Below are positions 1 to 15,000 of a stretch of 64,000 bases of DNA, piece by piece (position 1 is the stretch's first letter; every line of letters starts with the position of its first letter). A model generated the notes under the pieces. The model had not been told where the DNA came from. It saw nothing but the letters and a program-made list of their open reading frames with translations, and made no database searches. The DNA is from Mytilus trossulus (taxonomy: Eukaryota > Mollusca > Bivalvia > Mytilida > Mytilidae), in contig NC_086386.1 in assembly GCF_036588685.1 (NCBI RefSeq), positions 21,844,931 through 21,908,930 of the forward strand, given 5' to 3'. A program made the translations under genes and the position numbers.

Positions 1-709
1 GACGGAAATCATAGACAACGTAATTGATCGTTTATTTTTTTTATTTATTAAGTATACTTATGTAAATGTAAGTACTTAGTTTACCAGCAGTGGTAGATCT
101 AACACAGGCTGTCCAAATTATCTTCATGAATCACGGCTTTAATTCCTTGACAAATATGAAGACGACAATGCCACCAAATTAATTTAACCCTAACGCGACC
201 TCAAGAAGTTAAGATTAAACAGCTATAATAGTAATGCGAGAGAACATGTGTTCAAGACAAGCGACGAGCTATGAAAATCTTGTATCACTGATGATAGAAT
301 GTCATCCAAGATGGTACCGGTAACAAGACAAACTGAAATAAATGGTCATAAAAGTGTCAAATGCAAATAAAAGACTGATGTTGGACAGGAACACACCCTA
401 ACCAGCACAATATATAAATGTCAACATATCTTCTATTAAATATCACTTCTCCTAGCTTAACCACTTGCTATTATAGCTAAATTACAACAAGTTGCCGGGA
501 TAATTTGTAATATTGTTTCAAGTCGTTTTTCTTGAAGTTCTGTTGGACGTTTTAAACAGGGACAGATACTATAAACTCAGCACAGATTATGATTACTCGA
601 CGTAGAATAAAACAGTAGCATGCGCAAATCTATCAGCGCATTTACAAGCAACAATTTCAAACATAACAGACTTTCAAATGCTTTATCTACTGATCAGATT
701 CTACTTTAA
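1..709. other. Left edge, no gene seen
   Basis: AT-rich sequence with no open frame, splice-site pattern or repeat that I could tie to other parts of the window. Confidence 0.4.
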
Positions 710-1915
710 ATGGCATTTGACCAGTATTATTTATGCAGAACAGTTTGCTATGTACCCAGACCAACAGTAGAGATACCGTTATCCTTTAGGGGCCAATGGA
801 TAAGTTATAAGTTTGTTGGTAGTATTGATAAGATGGCACAGAAACCAAGACATACTCAGGAAATAAAACAAAGTGAGACTCAATCAAAGTATACATCAGG
901 AAAGACCATAGTTTTATTTCAGCATGTGGATTCAGTGCATTTTCCGGTTACACCTTTATACTAGTAGCTAAATAGTCCGTTAATGACCCTTGTTTATGTT
1001 TACAAACCAAATTCGCATGAAAACTACCAGTCAATTGTAAGTCAGATTGGTCTGCAGGAAGTGATACAGAATTATGGCACAGGAAACAGACACATAGTGT
1101 TTGTAGTGTGTGATGGACTGCCATTTGGTTTATGTGAAGAGCAAATAGCGCAAAACGTCGATGTCGTTCATTTGACAGGTCAGAGAGTTGCCATATGGTA
1201 GATTTATTTCTTTTATAGCAAAACAAATGTCACTCAGATATATAATACCCATACAAAGAAGTAACAGCTCTAAGAATTCCAGTGAGTTATACTCCAGCCC
1301 GGTATTGGTATCATTGAAATGAAAAGAATGACGAAGACAATGTCACTAGTCTTAACTGACAATTTGTGTTGGTGGGATTCAGTGTTGATAATGCACAAAA
1401 AGCTACAAAAATTGAAAAAACAACCATAACGCTAGGACCATCTTTGAAACCGCAAATGACCGAAACATTGAACAATTCTTAGTCCACTACGTAAGACACT
1501 GTATCAGTAATAGATTTGTAGCAAGGACCCGATGATTCATTACATTTTTAACTGTGGAATGTGCAGATCAAAACTACGTTTATCTAGCTTTGATGACCCA
1601 TATGTGTTTTGAAGCCATTATCAACACGAGAGCCGGTATAAAAAGAAATAACGCTGACCTAATTGTTTCAGCAAATTCAACATTAACCCTGTTGTTCTAT
1701 GCAAGTGAGCATCCACAATAAAGGGTTATTGAATGTAAAGCGGTTTCAGTTGAGTTTTCATTACAGTTCTTCACTGAAACAGAGTACCATTCGATACTGG
1801 GGTAGTAGTTGATTTTTAAAGCAGAAACAGTTAACAAATAAGTGAACAGGACGAAATCAGATAACAGAAACTTGGACAAGCTAAGACAATACAAGCTCAA
1901 ACAATAGGGCATAAG
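710..1915 (+). pseudogene. Decayed coding relic of unknown type
   Basis: Two short open frames (710-964, 84 codons; 983-1201, 72 codons) are followed at about 1540-1905 by a long plus-strand frame that reads like protein but is broken. A cysteine pair (NCGMC) occurs near 1549-1563. One frameshift is needed at about 1610, after which the reading continues for about 95 codons interrupted by in-frame stops near 1720, 1800 and 1839. The 983-1201 frame contains HIVFVVCDGLPFGL, which loosely recalls uncharacterised, probably transposon-linked invertebrate proteins with a CDGLPY-like motif; that link is from memory. I cannot name the family. The region is most simply the remnant of a mobile-element ORF or a retired gene. 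The link between the three pieces is inferred from order and strand only. Confidence 0.4.
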
Positions 1916-2762
1916 GTGAAAGGGATTGTATGTAGTAAAACGGCGACTGATTGGTTAGAGAAATAACAACTCCGGTACGTACCAATGAGAAAAACAAACT
2001 GTTTACAGACTACTACTGCGACCGGGAAAAAAAATTGTAACCTTTCGATAAACCCAACACTTTGTCATTATTTGTGTTAGATTATAATATTTTGAATTTT
2101 TATGAAAGGGCAACAGGCGAGCAGAATGTTTTGCCCACAACATTAACAACATAGATGTGACCAAGGATTAATATTTGTTATAACCAAATATGATAAACAA
2201 CAGATAAACGTCATTCAAAACCAGTTCTGTTTGTGATGTTGCAGACCATATGTTCAAGAGTGCATTGTTAATTGCAATGCAATCATTATATAAGTTGTTT
2301 TTCTCTGTCCAGAACATAAAGAATTACTTTTTTAATAGTTTCACATCAAATTGAAGTATGTTATTACTGAACAATATTTAGCCATTTTTGGTGTCTTTTT
2401 ATGATAATTGTTCCATCATATAAAATATTATTGTGATCTATATAGATTCAGGATGAATATGACAGTTTATGAAGCAAATCAATACATTCGAACAATTCTT
2501 TCGATTATAATAGTAAGATTATTATAGTAAGATTATGAACTATTCAAATACGATATTTTTGAAAGAATACATTTTGAAGGTAATGACATTTTTACAAATT
2601 AATGCTAATGTACTTTTGACCAGTCTTCAAGTTGTCTCCTGTAAGTTGTTGTTGATAAACTGTCTGATAAAAAACAGCCATCTGATGTGTGCGGTCTGAA
2701 AAGAACTCAAATACAAGTTTCGGAAATTTACTTTTGATATATATACACTTGACATGAAATTA
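1916..2762. other. 3' flank of gene A, nothing distinctive
   Basis: Lies downstream of the gene A stop. No AATAAA signal close to the stop was recognised on the minus strand. A short direct repeat (attatagtaagattat) occurs near 2505-2535. No gene seen. Confidence 0.35.
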
Positions 2763-3019
2763 TTACAACGATGTTTCATATAGGCAATTACTTAAAAATC
2801 GTGCTTCCTCGTATGTAGGCAGATCCACAGTTGATAAATTTTCTGGAGGTTCTGATGTTTCGTTAACATTTTCTGCACTGCTAAATAATGCTGTTTTTGT
2901 CGCATAACCATCTTGACAAATTGCTGCATAACGATCAACAATGTCATTGGTATCCGTTTCATTGGGTTGACCAGCTCGTTGCCTATATGGTACTGTATCA
3001 AATTTGTGCAAACACACAC
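2763..3019 (-). CDS. Gene A exon 6 (last coding exon): LPxY tail
   Basis: 257 nt from a TTATAG acceptor to a TAA stop. Acidic and polar tail with LPTYEEA, an LPxY-type WW-domain ligand. Phase continues exactly from exon 5. Confidence 0.75.
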
Positions 3020-6000
3020 CTATAATTGATATGAATTTAAATTCTGAATATTTAGAAAAATACAATTACTTCAAATCATCATTGTTTATAACATGAAACT
3101 TATACACCCCAGAACAATTAATTTAATTGGACAAATGAGGGGAAATGTCTCGTATAATTGTTGTTTCTTTGAACATATTTACGCATATAGTTTTATGCAA
3201 AATGTGATATGCATGCTGCATTAAAAGAAAACATGTCAAGGATCAGAAAAAAAAACATACATTCAAAAAATGACAACACCATATCTAAATGAACATTACA
3301 ACTAGCAAACATATCAAAATATAAGTTGTAAAATATCTCCATTAAAGTTCATGTAATTTTGGTTTATAAAAGTCTGATCAACGCCCCCCCCCCCCCCCCC
3401 CTCCAAAAAAAAACCCAAAACAAATGAGCAGTAAACTCATTGGCTTCAGTACTTTTGTCAGTTTTGAGTAAAGCTAAAAATGACGAAGTTGAAACAGGCT
3501 TATGAGGAATTCACACACATTTGAAGAATTATCAGCGAAAAATCATGATCATAATTATATTATACGATAATAATGGAGGTGTTTCTGACTGACGTTTGTT
3601 TATTTTTGTTTGTTCATAAATATAGTTATGTTTCCTGCACACAAGGTATAACAAAAATTGTTGAGGATAGCTAAAGAAAACCCTATCTGGTTAATTATAA
3701 GGAACGATGTAACGGTTTATTCAAACTTACATGCATTATCATATTCTGGTATTTCATTTGTCACTGGTGGTGCTGATGATGTCTGTAATACCATGCCTGC
3801 ATAAGTTTTCTTCTTAACTCTGGTCATATCGTTACACTTTTTTTTCAAAACTACAGTTGCAAAACACGCTATGACGACTGCCAATGGTATTCCAAATCCT
3901 CTACAACGAAAAGGTTTCTGTCATGTTTTCAAAATGTTTAAGGCACAGTACGTTGATCTCTTGTAAAGCTCATTTATTGCAACTTGTATGTATAACATTA
4001 ATCTTAAATTCAACTGTAATGTATTCTGCTCATTTGAGGTAACAGTAAAATCCTTTTGTAAAAATTGATACGTCGGACGATTTGTTTTAACTACATTTAT
4101 ATTTTACTCATAATTTGTAAATCAAATAAATATCACATTTATAATACTAGCATCACAGTTATCGAAATTGCATACTCACAGTATATAGTCAGTAATTAGT
4201 GTCTTCTTTATGTCGGAATACGTAGAGTGTGTTGACGATATTGTCGTTCTGAAAATCATGTTTAGAAAAAAGTACAGTTGTTGTTTTATGTTTTGACTGA
4301 TTTCGAACATATTCATTTCAACTTATTGCACGAAATGCATGCAAGTTTTCAAAATCAAATTACCAGTTAAGAATGCGAGACAACCGGTAGATTTCGTCTT
4401 CAAAACACGACAAATAATAAACTGCTTTATTTTCTCAACAACATGGACCGATTGAAATATTTTTTTTATGATCATACGAAATGGATGCGTCAAAAATAAT
4501 TAAATCGTGAACAGGTCGGCAAAAATATTCTGGAAACATTAATAGGTCGAGATAAACTTTACTGTTTAAGCTGTGATATTGATTGAACATCAATAATAAA
4601 CACTCATTTATAACAATTTATCATATGTTTAGTAGTAAATACAGTAGTTTTGCATATGTGATAAATAGCCTGCTGTTAAATCCATATCGCGCAACTTTGA
4701 TGCGCACCCTTTATCGCATACCCTTTATCACACCCCTACCCTTTATCACACCCCTACTTTTTTTTTTCTTTTTTTTTTACATAAAGTCAGTTTTTGTTTT
4801 TTTTGCTTATGAAAAATGTTCCTCAATTTTTTTTTATGACGTCATTGTTTGGTATGTGACGTCACGAACGTCGTTTTCATATTGTATGTGACGTCAAGAA
4901 CGTCAATTTTTTTTTCTTAATTTTTGGCACACTAAATGCAACTATAAAAAATACAAAAATAAACAAAATATTTTTAAAACAACAGCACGTAAATTGTAAG
5001 GTAACCAAGGTGCTTCGGATTAGTAATTGAGCAGTTCTTTTTAAGGCCTTTAAAACAAGACAAAAGTAGAACTGAAGGTAACCCAGTGCTATGAACCAGA
5101 AAACAGTTCATATAATACTCTTCTGTTGAAACATATGATAAAGCGTATAATACATGGCAAAATCCGTATCGCATGCCGTATCACCCTCGACCAATATCAT
5201 CCCTCGGGCCTAAAGGCCCTTGGGCTGATATTGATGTCTCGGGATGATACGACATATGATACGGATTTTGCCATGTATTATTCTCTATATACATGTATAC
5301 CATGCTTAGTTTTATGAAGTGTCTAAATTCATACATGCATTGAATATGATGCTTCCATTAATTATCCCGTCAATTCCAATTTTGATTGTTAATAAATATT
5401 TTCCAAAATTGTGTTCTATTCTTATTGTCAACAATAAATCATGGATACGTTACAATGAATAAGTAACAAGGCCTGTTTTGTGGGTTTCGATGTTGTATGA
5501 ACATGATGTACATTTACTACAATTCAAGTAAGTAGAGACACTCAAAAACGTACAAAATAAAAGTTACGAGAACTTTTTTGTCATCCAAACACCATCTGTA
5601 TAGTCCTGAATCAAAATGAGATCATTGACACTGAACGTAAATATGCAATAATCAACAAATCAAATTTAATTATCATCATTGAAAAAAATGCATGGTGAAT
5701 ATACACCAATAAGATGGAATTTACAACAATTACAACCAAATAATTGAAATAAAACTCCTTCTAGTTTTTCTTATTTTATGAATGGCATACGCACACATCT
5801 TTTGTTAGTTTCGAATTCACATATATACATCATCTGTTAAGAAAAATTCATGGTACAGAATGATTTTAGTCAGATAACGAATAGAGGGAACGAAAAAAAA
5901 TAGTTCATCTTGTTTTATGTGTTTATCCTGGAAAGTACACGTTTTTGTCTATGTAGAGGCATTAACGAACCCCTGTGCAGTATGCCTTATGTTTTTTCAT

Positions 6001-9000
6001 TGCAAAAAAAACAAACTATCATAATAAATCTATAATTCTCAGCCAGTTTACTCACTGTCGAATTGTAGTCACCTTTGTGAAAGTTTTGCTCCTATGTCTC
6101 TGTCTGTATCCTTGTCTATATCTTTGTCTAGATCTGTATCGGTGTTTGGTTACGTACACAGTTGTCGTAGGTCTTGTTGTGCTGAAAATACATAACATGA
6201 TTATATTGGTTTGTATTTTGTAGCAGTTTACGATAGCTAGATGTGCATTTAAAGAAGAAATAGTCGAACAGATTCAAAGTGTTATATCGAAGATTTTTCT
6301 TAAAAGTCCGTGAATTATGCAATTTGTTTTACATTTAACCTATTACGTACTTTCAAATGCAATGACACAATGCATATAATTCATGTGACTGCTGTTTCTT
6401 CATGATATGTGTACATAATGGCATGTCTATTCTATCCTTTTTCAAATATGTTTTGACATATTAACTGCACTTTGAAATTTCGAACTGCCCAACATAAGAA
6501 GGAATCATAAACCATAAGTACAAAATGAGATGTACAAAGTGTATAAATAAGGATATAGATTACATGTACAACTAATTCATTAATAAATGTGCTTGAATGT
6601 TGTTTAAACTGGTATTAATATTGATTTTGTTATCAATGAATTAAAATAAAAACAAATAGTATTGTTATATGCACATGCATATTCATGACTCTACAATCCG
6701 TAGATACCTTTACCTTGACATTGTACATTCTTTTTTTTTACTGACTGTTTATTATGACGTCTTAACACTGAATTTATTGGATGTTGGATATGAACTGCTT
6801 GACAATTGAGTTTTAGATGCATGATTGCTTTTATAAGTCGTTATTGGCTTTTAACAAGATGTCAGTCACTACCAGTACTCTCAGATCTGTACTTACTGTA
6901 TTTTTGTTTTTGTGATGAAGAAGTACCCACCCATGTGCTATTTAATTCAATCTGAAGAAATCAGCCTTTTTCTTAATTTCTATAGAGTGTTTTTATGTTA
7001 TGCTGTTACAACACTGTTCAAAATTTAGTTGGGATTAGGCGTCACTAATATGCTTAACCAAACCATATTCTGTATTTGCATGTCTCAAATTTGTTGCGTT
7101 GGATAAAACTGCTATTTCACACACGTGCAAAAATAAATTTCTTGGTAAAAAAAGGGTCTAAATGCAGCACAAACATTATTTTCCAAAGGAACATAAAAGT
7201 AAAAAAGTATATTTTAACAAAACACATTTGACTAGCAGGTCAAACAAAGGATATTCTTATAATATATATGTATATGAAACTTAATTCCTAGCTAGTTAAC
7301 TCACTGCAGAATTGGAACAGTCGTCTTTGTATACATTTTGCTGGTATATTTTTGTCTATACCGGTGTCGGTATCTGTTTCTGTACACAGATGTCGTTGGT
7401 CTTGTTGTGCTGCAGTTAAATATAAAATACGAAAACATTTACTTTTACTATTTCGTTGTTGTATTTTCATAGTTAGATCTTGCTATATTTTACACCACAC
7501 ATATCATATGGCTATTTTTTACGAAACTAATTATTATTATTTGGAAGTTTTATTGTACGTATAATTGTCAATTTTAAGAATTTGTACAACATAACTTCTA
7601 GGTGAACTTTCATCGAAAAATTATCATTTTACATCCCGCGTAAAATAGTAAATAGAGTAACTGATAAACATACTGACTAGATATACGAATAAAATGTACT
7701 GAATAAGTTGAAACAGGGGACAAATATGTAGAACATGACTGTCACGTGAAAACGTGTACCCGTATTTTGACTATTTTATATATAATAGATATAGGAAGAT
7801 GTGGTGTGAGTACCAATGAGACAATGTCTGTTTTGTTCACGCATCGTTGTAAATATAACGGAATTTGATGAGACGGAAAATTGAGAGGTTAAACGCTAAA
7901 AAAAAAGGTTCAATTCACCATTTTCTACATTTGAAAATGCCTGTACCAAGTTAGGAGTATTACAGTTGTTGTCCATTCGTTTCATGTGTTTTGTGATTTG
8001 ATTTTGCCATGTGATTAGGGACTTTCCTATTGAATTTTTCTCGGAGTTCAGTATTTTTGTGATTTCACTTTTTATGTACTAACAACGTCCTTTTACAAAA
8101 AAACTTGTGGACCTACACAAGTTCATGATCACCTCATATGTTGCGCTCAATTGCAGTGTTGAAAGTTATTTTTCCACTTTCAGTGAATTAACATTATTCT
8201 ATTTATATTGTAGTTTAACATTGAACTATGCGTATGCAATTGTTTAAAAAATAATTGATGCAAGCTATACTTTATTGTAGTTAAAATGGGTAGGCATTAT
8301 ATTCGTGATTATATTTGCCCGATCGATAGGTAGGGCTAACATAATACAAATATGATGCTTACCCATGTTAAAACTACAATAAAGTATAGCTTGCATCAAT
8401 TATTTCGATAGGACAATTAATGTAATTTATATGTCCGATAAGCATAAATGTAAAAGCCTTTGCTAGACTCTTCCATGGACCTCTTTTTTGTTTGTAAAAA
8501 GGCAAACGGCTGGCACTGTGATTTTTCAGAGGGATGACTTTGAACAGCCATCATGAATGGTTGTCGTATCTAGGTCAAATATGTCAATTTCGGAATGCAC
8601 CACATTACAGTCATAATGAATGAATTAATAACATCATGTGCACCATTTAAGAGTTTGAAAGTGTTTTAAAGTGAAGGAAATATATTCAGTGCATGATAAT
8701 TTGATAAAATTCATTATACTGAAGAAATCAATATACGCATGAGCAAACAAATTTCAATGGAGCATGGGTTTGTTCCAAAAGCGAAAGAAGCACGTCATAT
8801 TAGAATTGGAAACTATTGTACAGCAAATGAGTATATGTTATATGTAAATCGGCCTTTATTTTTCTCAATGAATTTTCCCCATTTTTCATGTCGAGGTCTC
8901 GTATAGCCTACTATTTATTTTGTGCATTGTTGATAGCCTTACAGTTACTGATAATTGCCTTTATATCTGTCATTTATACTATAGTTGAGAGTTATAACAG

Positions 9001-12000
9001 TGACAATCATACCACATATCTTTGTTGTTTAATTGATAGAAAGTTATGTTATAATTAGTTGTTACCACAAGGTACAGAGTTTTGGCATAGTTTTGTTCAA
9101 TAGTATTCCATTTGTGCTTGCATTCGAACCTTTTTTCAAGCTTTTGGGTTTTAAGCACAAGTATATTGAAGTTCATGAACGAATATTGTCACTATATGAG
9201 ACAGTGTTGGGGCGCACCCAAATTGTGATAATCCATTAGATTAAAAGCCACCTCTGGAGAAAATATTAACGTAACAGCTTTTTTTTTTTAATTTGAAAAT
9301 CATAAAAAAAAAGTACTTAAAAACATTATAGTTTCCATCTGGGTTCGATTGGAACTCAATTATCCTGATTAAATAAACCTGTCCTTTACTGTTAAACTCC
9401 TGTATAGAGTTACTTTAACTAATTCTCAATTCAGTATGTGCATTAACACATTTACATTTTTTACAAATTGAAAGAAATATTTATTTTATTTGGCCTTTGT
9501 TATTTCAAGTTTGTCGTTATAAACATTTATCATATATTTAGTACAAAATACAGCTATTTTGTATATCTAATAAAGGTTCGTTTTTCCAGTCTGTATCACG
9601 TACCCTGTATTGCATACCCCGTATCGCATAGCTAAACCCGTATCACATACCCCGTATCGCATGGTATAACCCGTATCGCATACCCTTTTTTTTTTTTTTT
9701 TTTACATATTGGTATGTTACGTCACGAACGTCAAGTTTTCATATTGTATGTGACGTCACGAACATCAAGTTTTTACAACATATTTTTTGGCACACTAAAT
9801 GCAACTATAAAAAATACAAAACACTCAATTAAATACAATAATAAACAAAATAGTTTCAAAACAATTGTAAGGTAATCCAGGTGCTTCGTATAAATAATTG
9901 AGCAGTTATTTTAAAGCTTTGAAACAAAACAAAAGCAGAACTGAAGGTAACCCAGTGCTATGAATCAGAAAACAGTTTATACAATTTAATACTCTTCTGT
10001 TGAAATATATGATAAAGCGTATAATACATGGCAAAATCCGTATCACATGCCGTATCACCCTCGACCAATATCATCCCTTGGGCCTAAAGGCCCTCGGGCT
10101 GATATTGATGTCTCGGGATGATATGACATGTGATACAGATTTTGCCATGTATTATTCTCTATATATAAACTTTTTCATAAAAGATTACCTTGTCAGACGC
10201 GTAGTTTTTCTAAATCGTGGCACAGTTTGATAACGAGAAGTTAGTTTCGGCGTGTATATCATCCAATCAAAAGGTTTGTACTGACTTCCCCTGAAGAATG
10301 AAAAATAAAGATACAAAACAGTGATGTTTATTATAGCAAATACCTTTAGTTTGGTAATTTGTTCTCTGAATAATAGTATATTTTCAGATTCATGTATTAG
10401 TATGCTTGCTTATATTGACTGAACGATATTATATATTTTTTTCAATACGCGACATGCGCCGCAAACTAACTTAAATGGTGTTGTAACAAAAGCGTACCAA
10501 ATGCAATAAATATAGTGAATGAAATTATTATGACAAATGTATATACATCAAATTTAAAATCAAATCAGCATGAAGCATTTACTTTTTCTTAATATATATA
10601 TATATATTAATATCTTAAATTGCCTGAATGTTAAAATCAGACTTCAAAAAATTCAATACAAGACATAATTATGAAGTTAGAATAAACCTTATTTATATTA
10701 TAACTCTCATGTTGCAATATCCAATATTGTCAAATAATTTAAGAAACAATTGTCTAACCTCTCAACGAAATCACAATTTGAAACATTTTTCCTTGTGAAA
10801 TCATTGCAATTCTTTAAGATATACAAAGCTGCTGTTCTCCTCAACATGCATGTAATGTCACGTGGACCTTAAAAGTCACATATCTTTGTGCTACATACAG
10901 TGTCATTACCAAATATATTATGCAATGAAACAAATTGTTTTCTTATAATAATCTATGTATCAAGGTTTCTTTAAAACCCAACACGGGAGGCTCACTAACA
11001 TTAAAATATGCTCAAGCAGGTTCTAAAACTGTTAAAAGATGTATATAGACAAGTATAAATACTTTGTACAGAAAGTAAGGTGTTCCAATATGTTTAACAT
11101 TTGTTCAGTTATAATCTATACATACCAATATATTTGAAAAAATTTGCATCCCAGCTGACTTTGTGTTTGATCAAGACAATACCATGTTCCTTTTATCTGG
11201 CAGCACTCTGTATTATATTTACAATAATATGTGGAGTGGTGTCTCCAAACACTACACGCGCTATTATATAGATCTGTAATAGGATATTATATCTTAATGA
11301 ACTTATAATATGATCACTTCGTACCAGTAAAATAGGATTTACTTACTTTAAAAATCTACGATAAGAAATTAAACAAACGTAGGAAAATCAACATTAACTA
11401 TTGCGCGTGATATTCACTCTTTTCATTGTTAATATCATTTAATATTTAGAGGTTTCAAATGTAGCAGTATGTGTCCTTAATGCGGCGTTCACACATTAAA
11501 TTGAAAAAGTCAGATTACTATCCTCAATCATCTGGAATGCCCTATTCATGTCTGATCGCAGTCCCAAACTAGTTCGTAACTAGACCGAGGATGGTCTGGA
11601 GAGGTCGGCCAAGCAACCCGACATTCCGGGAAACTCAGCTATTTTTGTGTAGTCGGATTACAATTGTGACTATGTTGAGACAGATATTGCTGTAAAGGAT
11701 CAAAATCTTAACAATGTTATGTGTTTTATTAAAGGTGTCCTGTGAAACTGAAATGATCTGGAGAAATTTGTCATTGATGTTTTTTGCCGATTGAGTCCAG
11801 ATTGAATCAAGATCTTGTCAAATTCGAACCCTCTTTCCTGAAACCGTTCTATAACAGTCCCGTTATTAATACAAAATTCGGCAATAAAAATCACGTCAGA
11901 GTCCCGACAATTACAGAACACAATACGACTTAGTCCAGACAAAGACGTTTGCAATGCAGTACAGCGGACCATGATAGGATAACGTTCCGACAGTACCCGA

Positions 12001-15000
12001 TCATTCCAAATATTATTGTAAGCGAATTGTCATAACAGTACTATTTTCACCATGATAGTGGATATGTTCGAAAATCTACAAAAAAACTAACCGCGAATTT
12101 CAAATTTATTGTTCAGGTTTTCTCTAGCTGTTCAGATCATCATTACCTTTCATTTTAAAATTTATTTCGAAATTGGTTTCACATGTTTTTGCTCTCTGAG
12201 TAACATGTATTCAGCGTAACACATATTAATTATAAACTGCCCACTGTTTGATATAATTAGTTGAGGTAATAAGTTTGAAATGCAAATTACCCTTATTCCA
12301 AAATGATTAATTGTTTTATTCATCGCATCAAGCCGGTTTGTGTGCATGTGCGCGGAGATTGAAGAAGTAATTTGTTACAACTAATGGATTTTCCAAAACT
12401 TAATGAAAAGTTGTGCAAAAATTTTATATTGATTGTATGATATGATGAAAAACTAAACGATAATATTTTAGCTAAAATATTAAAAGACAGCTCGTATAAA
12501 TATATATAGGCTTCCTGAAAATAAAAATCAAATGTGGAGGGCTTGTTTTCTTGTTACAAAATTAAATAGGTAAATTTCTAAAATGTTCCATTATTTTATA
12601 TGACTTTTATCACCTCAAATGTAAAAATGTTAAAATTATTAATCAAACAAAATTGATTTTGTAATTGTAAATCACTTTAAAAAAATAAACATACTGTTTC
12701 CTTCATTAAGATAAAACGATTTACAAATGAATGACATTCCTCTTTCTACCTTATATTGCACATTTCCTTTAGAAGCTAGACCAATTTGTTTCTAATCACT
12801 GTTAACGATGTCGGAAAACACCTGACATACTGTACCTGTTCTGTCGTTTAACAATGCAAGATGACAGAAGACACCCGATCTACTATTATTCATAAAATTT
12901 CAACAAAACAAAAACTCGCTTATGAATTAAGTATGAAAGCTTTCGATCATACAGGGGATTAACTAGATATATATTTTGGAGAATATTCTACTCAATCACC
13001 CTCTCACATATATGGTATTTATATATTGTTTCCCTGTCATAGCCGTTTGCCTTTTTGTAACACACTCGTAAGTCCTTCGATTGACTGAATGTTTTTTCTC
13101 TTAATATATATTAAACTACAGTCCGTCGTACTTGAAAACCCCATATTCAATCCTATATAGTACGTAAAAGAGGGACGAAAGATACCAGAGGGAGAGTCTT
13201 ATTCATATATAGAAAATAAACTGACAACGCCATGGATAAAAATAAAAAGACAAACAGACTAATAATAGTACAGAAGATACAACATAGAAAAATAAAGACT
13301 AAGCATCACGAACCCCATCAAAACTGGGGGTGATCTCAGGTGCTCAAGAAGGGTAAGCAGATCCTGCTCTAAATGTGGTACCCGTCGTGTTGCTTATGTA
13401 ATTACAAATCCGACAATAGTCTAATTCGGTAGGTCACATTCGTGAAAAGGAAAGGGTATTGTAGTTACGACATAAGGAACATATCCGATATCATCTGTGA
13501 AACGGTTATTCTATAATGGTCAACCAACTCGTGATGGCGTCCTTAAAAATTTACGAAGGGATAATTTTTTACTTCACCATTTGAAACTCTTGGTTTGATA
13601 GCTTCGTTGTTGGTGGCAATTCTCTATCAAGGAAAACATTTTAGGAAATTCAAGCTGTGGAATATCGTATCAATTTGAAAGATATATACTTCGTATGCAG
13701 GCGCTGCTGGAATGTTGCTACATAGAAATTGAAAGTTCACAATTGGGAAACTAAAATCATCTCTTTTGTCGTAAAGTTTTGTTTTCAACCAACCCTCATT
13801 GTCAATTTCTAAATGTAAGTCAAGATATGAGGCAGACTTATCTGTATCTGTAGTAACCTTTATTCCCAGTTCGATGGGATATATTCGTTCAAAATAGTCA
13901 CCAAATTTTGTATTATTTAGTGAGAGAACATCATCTAGCGGTACGTAAAGTTAAACGGATATTGCTAACTTCTTATCTTTCTTTGTCAATCAAAAAATCA
14001 AGCATCCTGATAATGTCAATGTCGGAGAATTTTTGGTTTGAATCAGAGTGATGCTTTACAAAGTAGGATTTATCTCTCCCCAAGACAAGATACTTGTATC
14101 TACGATCGCCATTCTTTTTAATGAAACAAAGTAATACCAAATCTTTCAATTTGTCTTTTAGTTTGGAATGGGGAATACTTGTGTCAAGTGTAGAAAGGTC
14201 AAATGTTTTAATACTATCGCGAGAGTCTTAGATTGTATGTACTCTAAAAGATCTTTGAAATATTTAAGTATCCACATCTGATTCACGCCGTCTCTAGAAA
14301 AGGGCAATAACTTTGGAGCCTACCTTTGATTGCTGATAACATAGATGTAATAATTTAAAAAAGAGGTTTTTAGGAGCACTTGGAAAACCCATCAATATAC
14401 CGTTGTTAGTAAGGAAACTAATGTAGTATAGGTATCCAATACAGTGATGGAAGATCCAGTTCATCACCTTTGGTTGAAATTCAAAAGAAACATAGAACAG
14501 ACCTATGATTATCAAGGATTTCCTCTTTGGTCGTGAGTGTATATGTTGAGTTTCAAAGTGAATTGTCAATACCTAATTCATTTATCAAGTAGTTTATGTA
14601 ATATTTACACACACAAACGATATTGTTTGGGGCTTTATCGTCACTTATTATACAATGAACATGTTATTAGTAATCAATTTAAAATTTTCATTTATCATTG
14701 ATACACAAAACTCAGCAAAAAAAGCTGTACGTGAAAAAAAACATCACATTTTATAAATGGTAAAAGTCGACCAGGAAAACCTACATTATCTTAATTTGTA
14801 TCCGAGGTCAATGCACGAGCCTATCACTGCATAATGACGTCTGACCTCGTCAGTACAAAATGTGTACGTTTAGCATACATATTAGGAACAAAATAAATGC
14901 ATTAAAAATCGTTTGCAATATTGAAGTTTATGCGATCGAACAACGATTTAAATATGAAGCTAACACCCAAACCCTTCTGTAATATGGGAAGCATTCAGCC

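Noticed and set aside
948-1226. Minus-strand open frame of 92 codons
   Set aside because: Antisense to the decayed plus-strand coding region; no motif or splice partner.
5126-5317. Pair of similar 63-76 codon frames (also 10000-10230)
   Set aside because: Similarity comes from a duplicated non-coding element; the frame reads through its hairpin arms.
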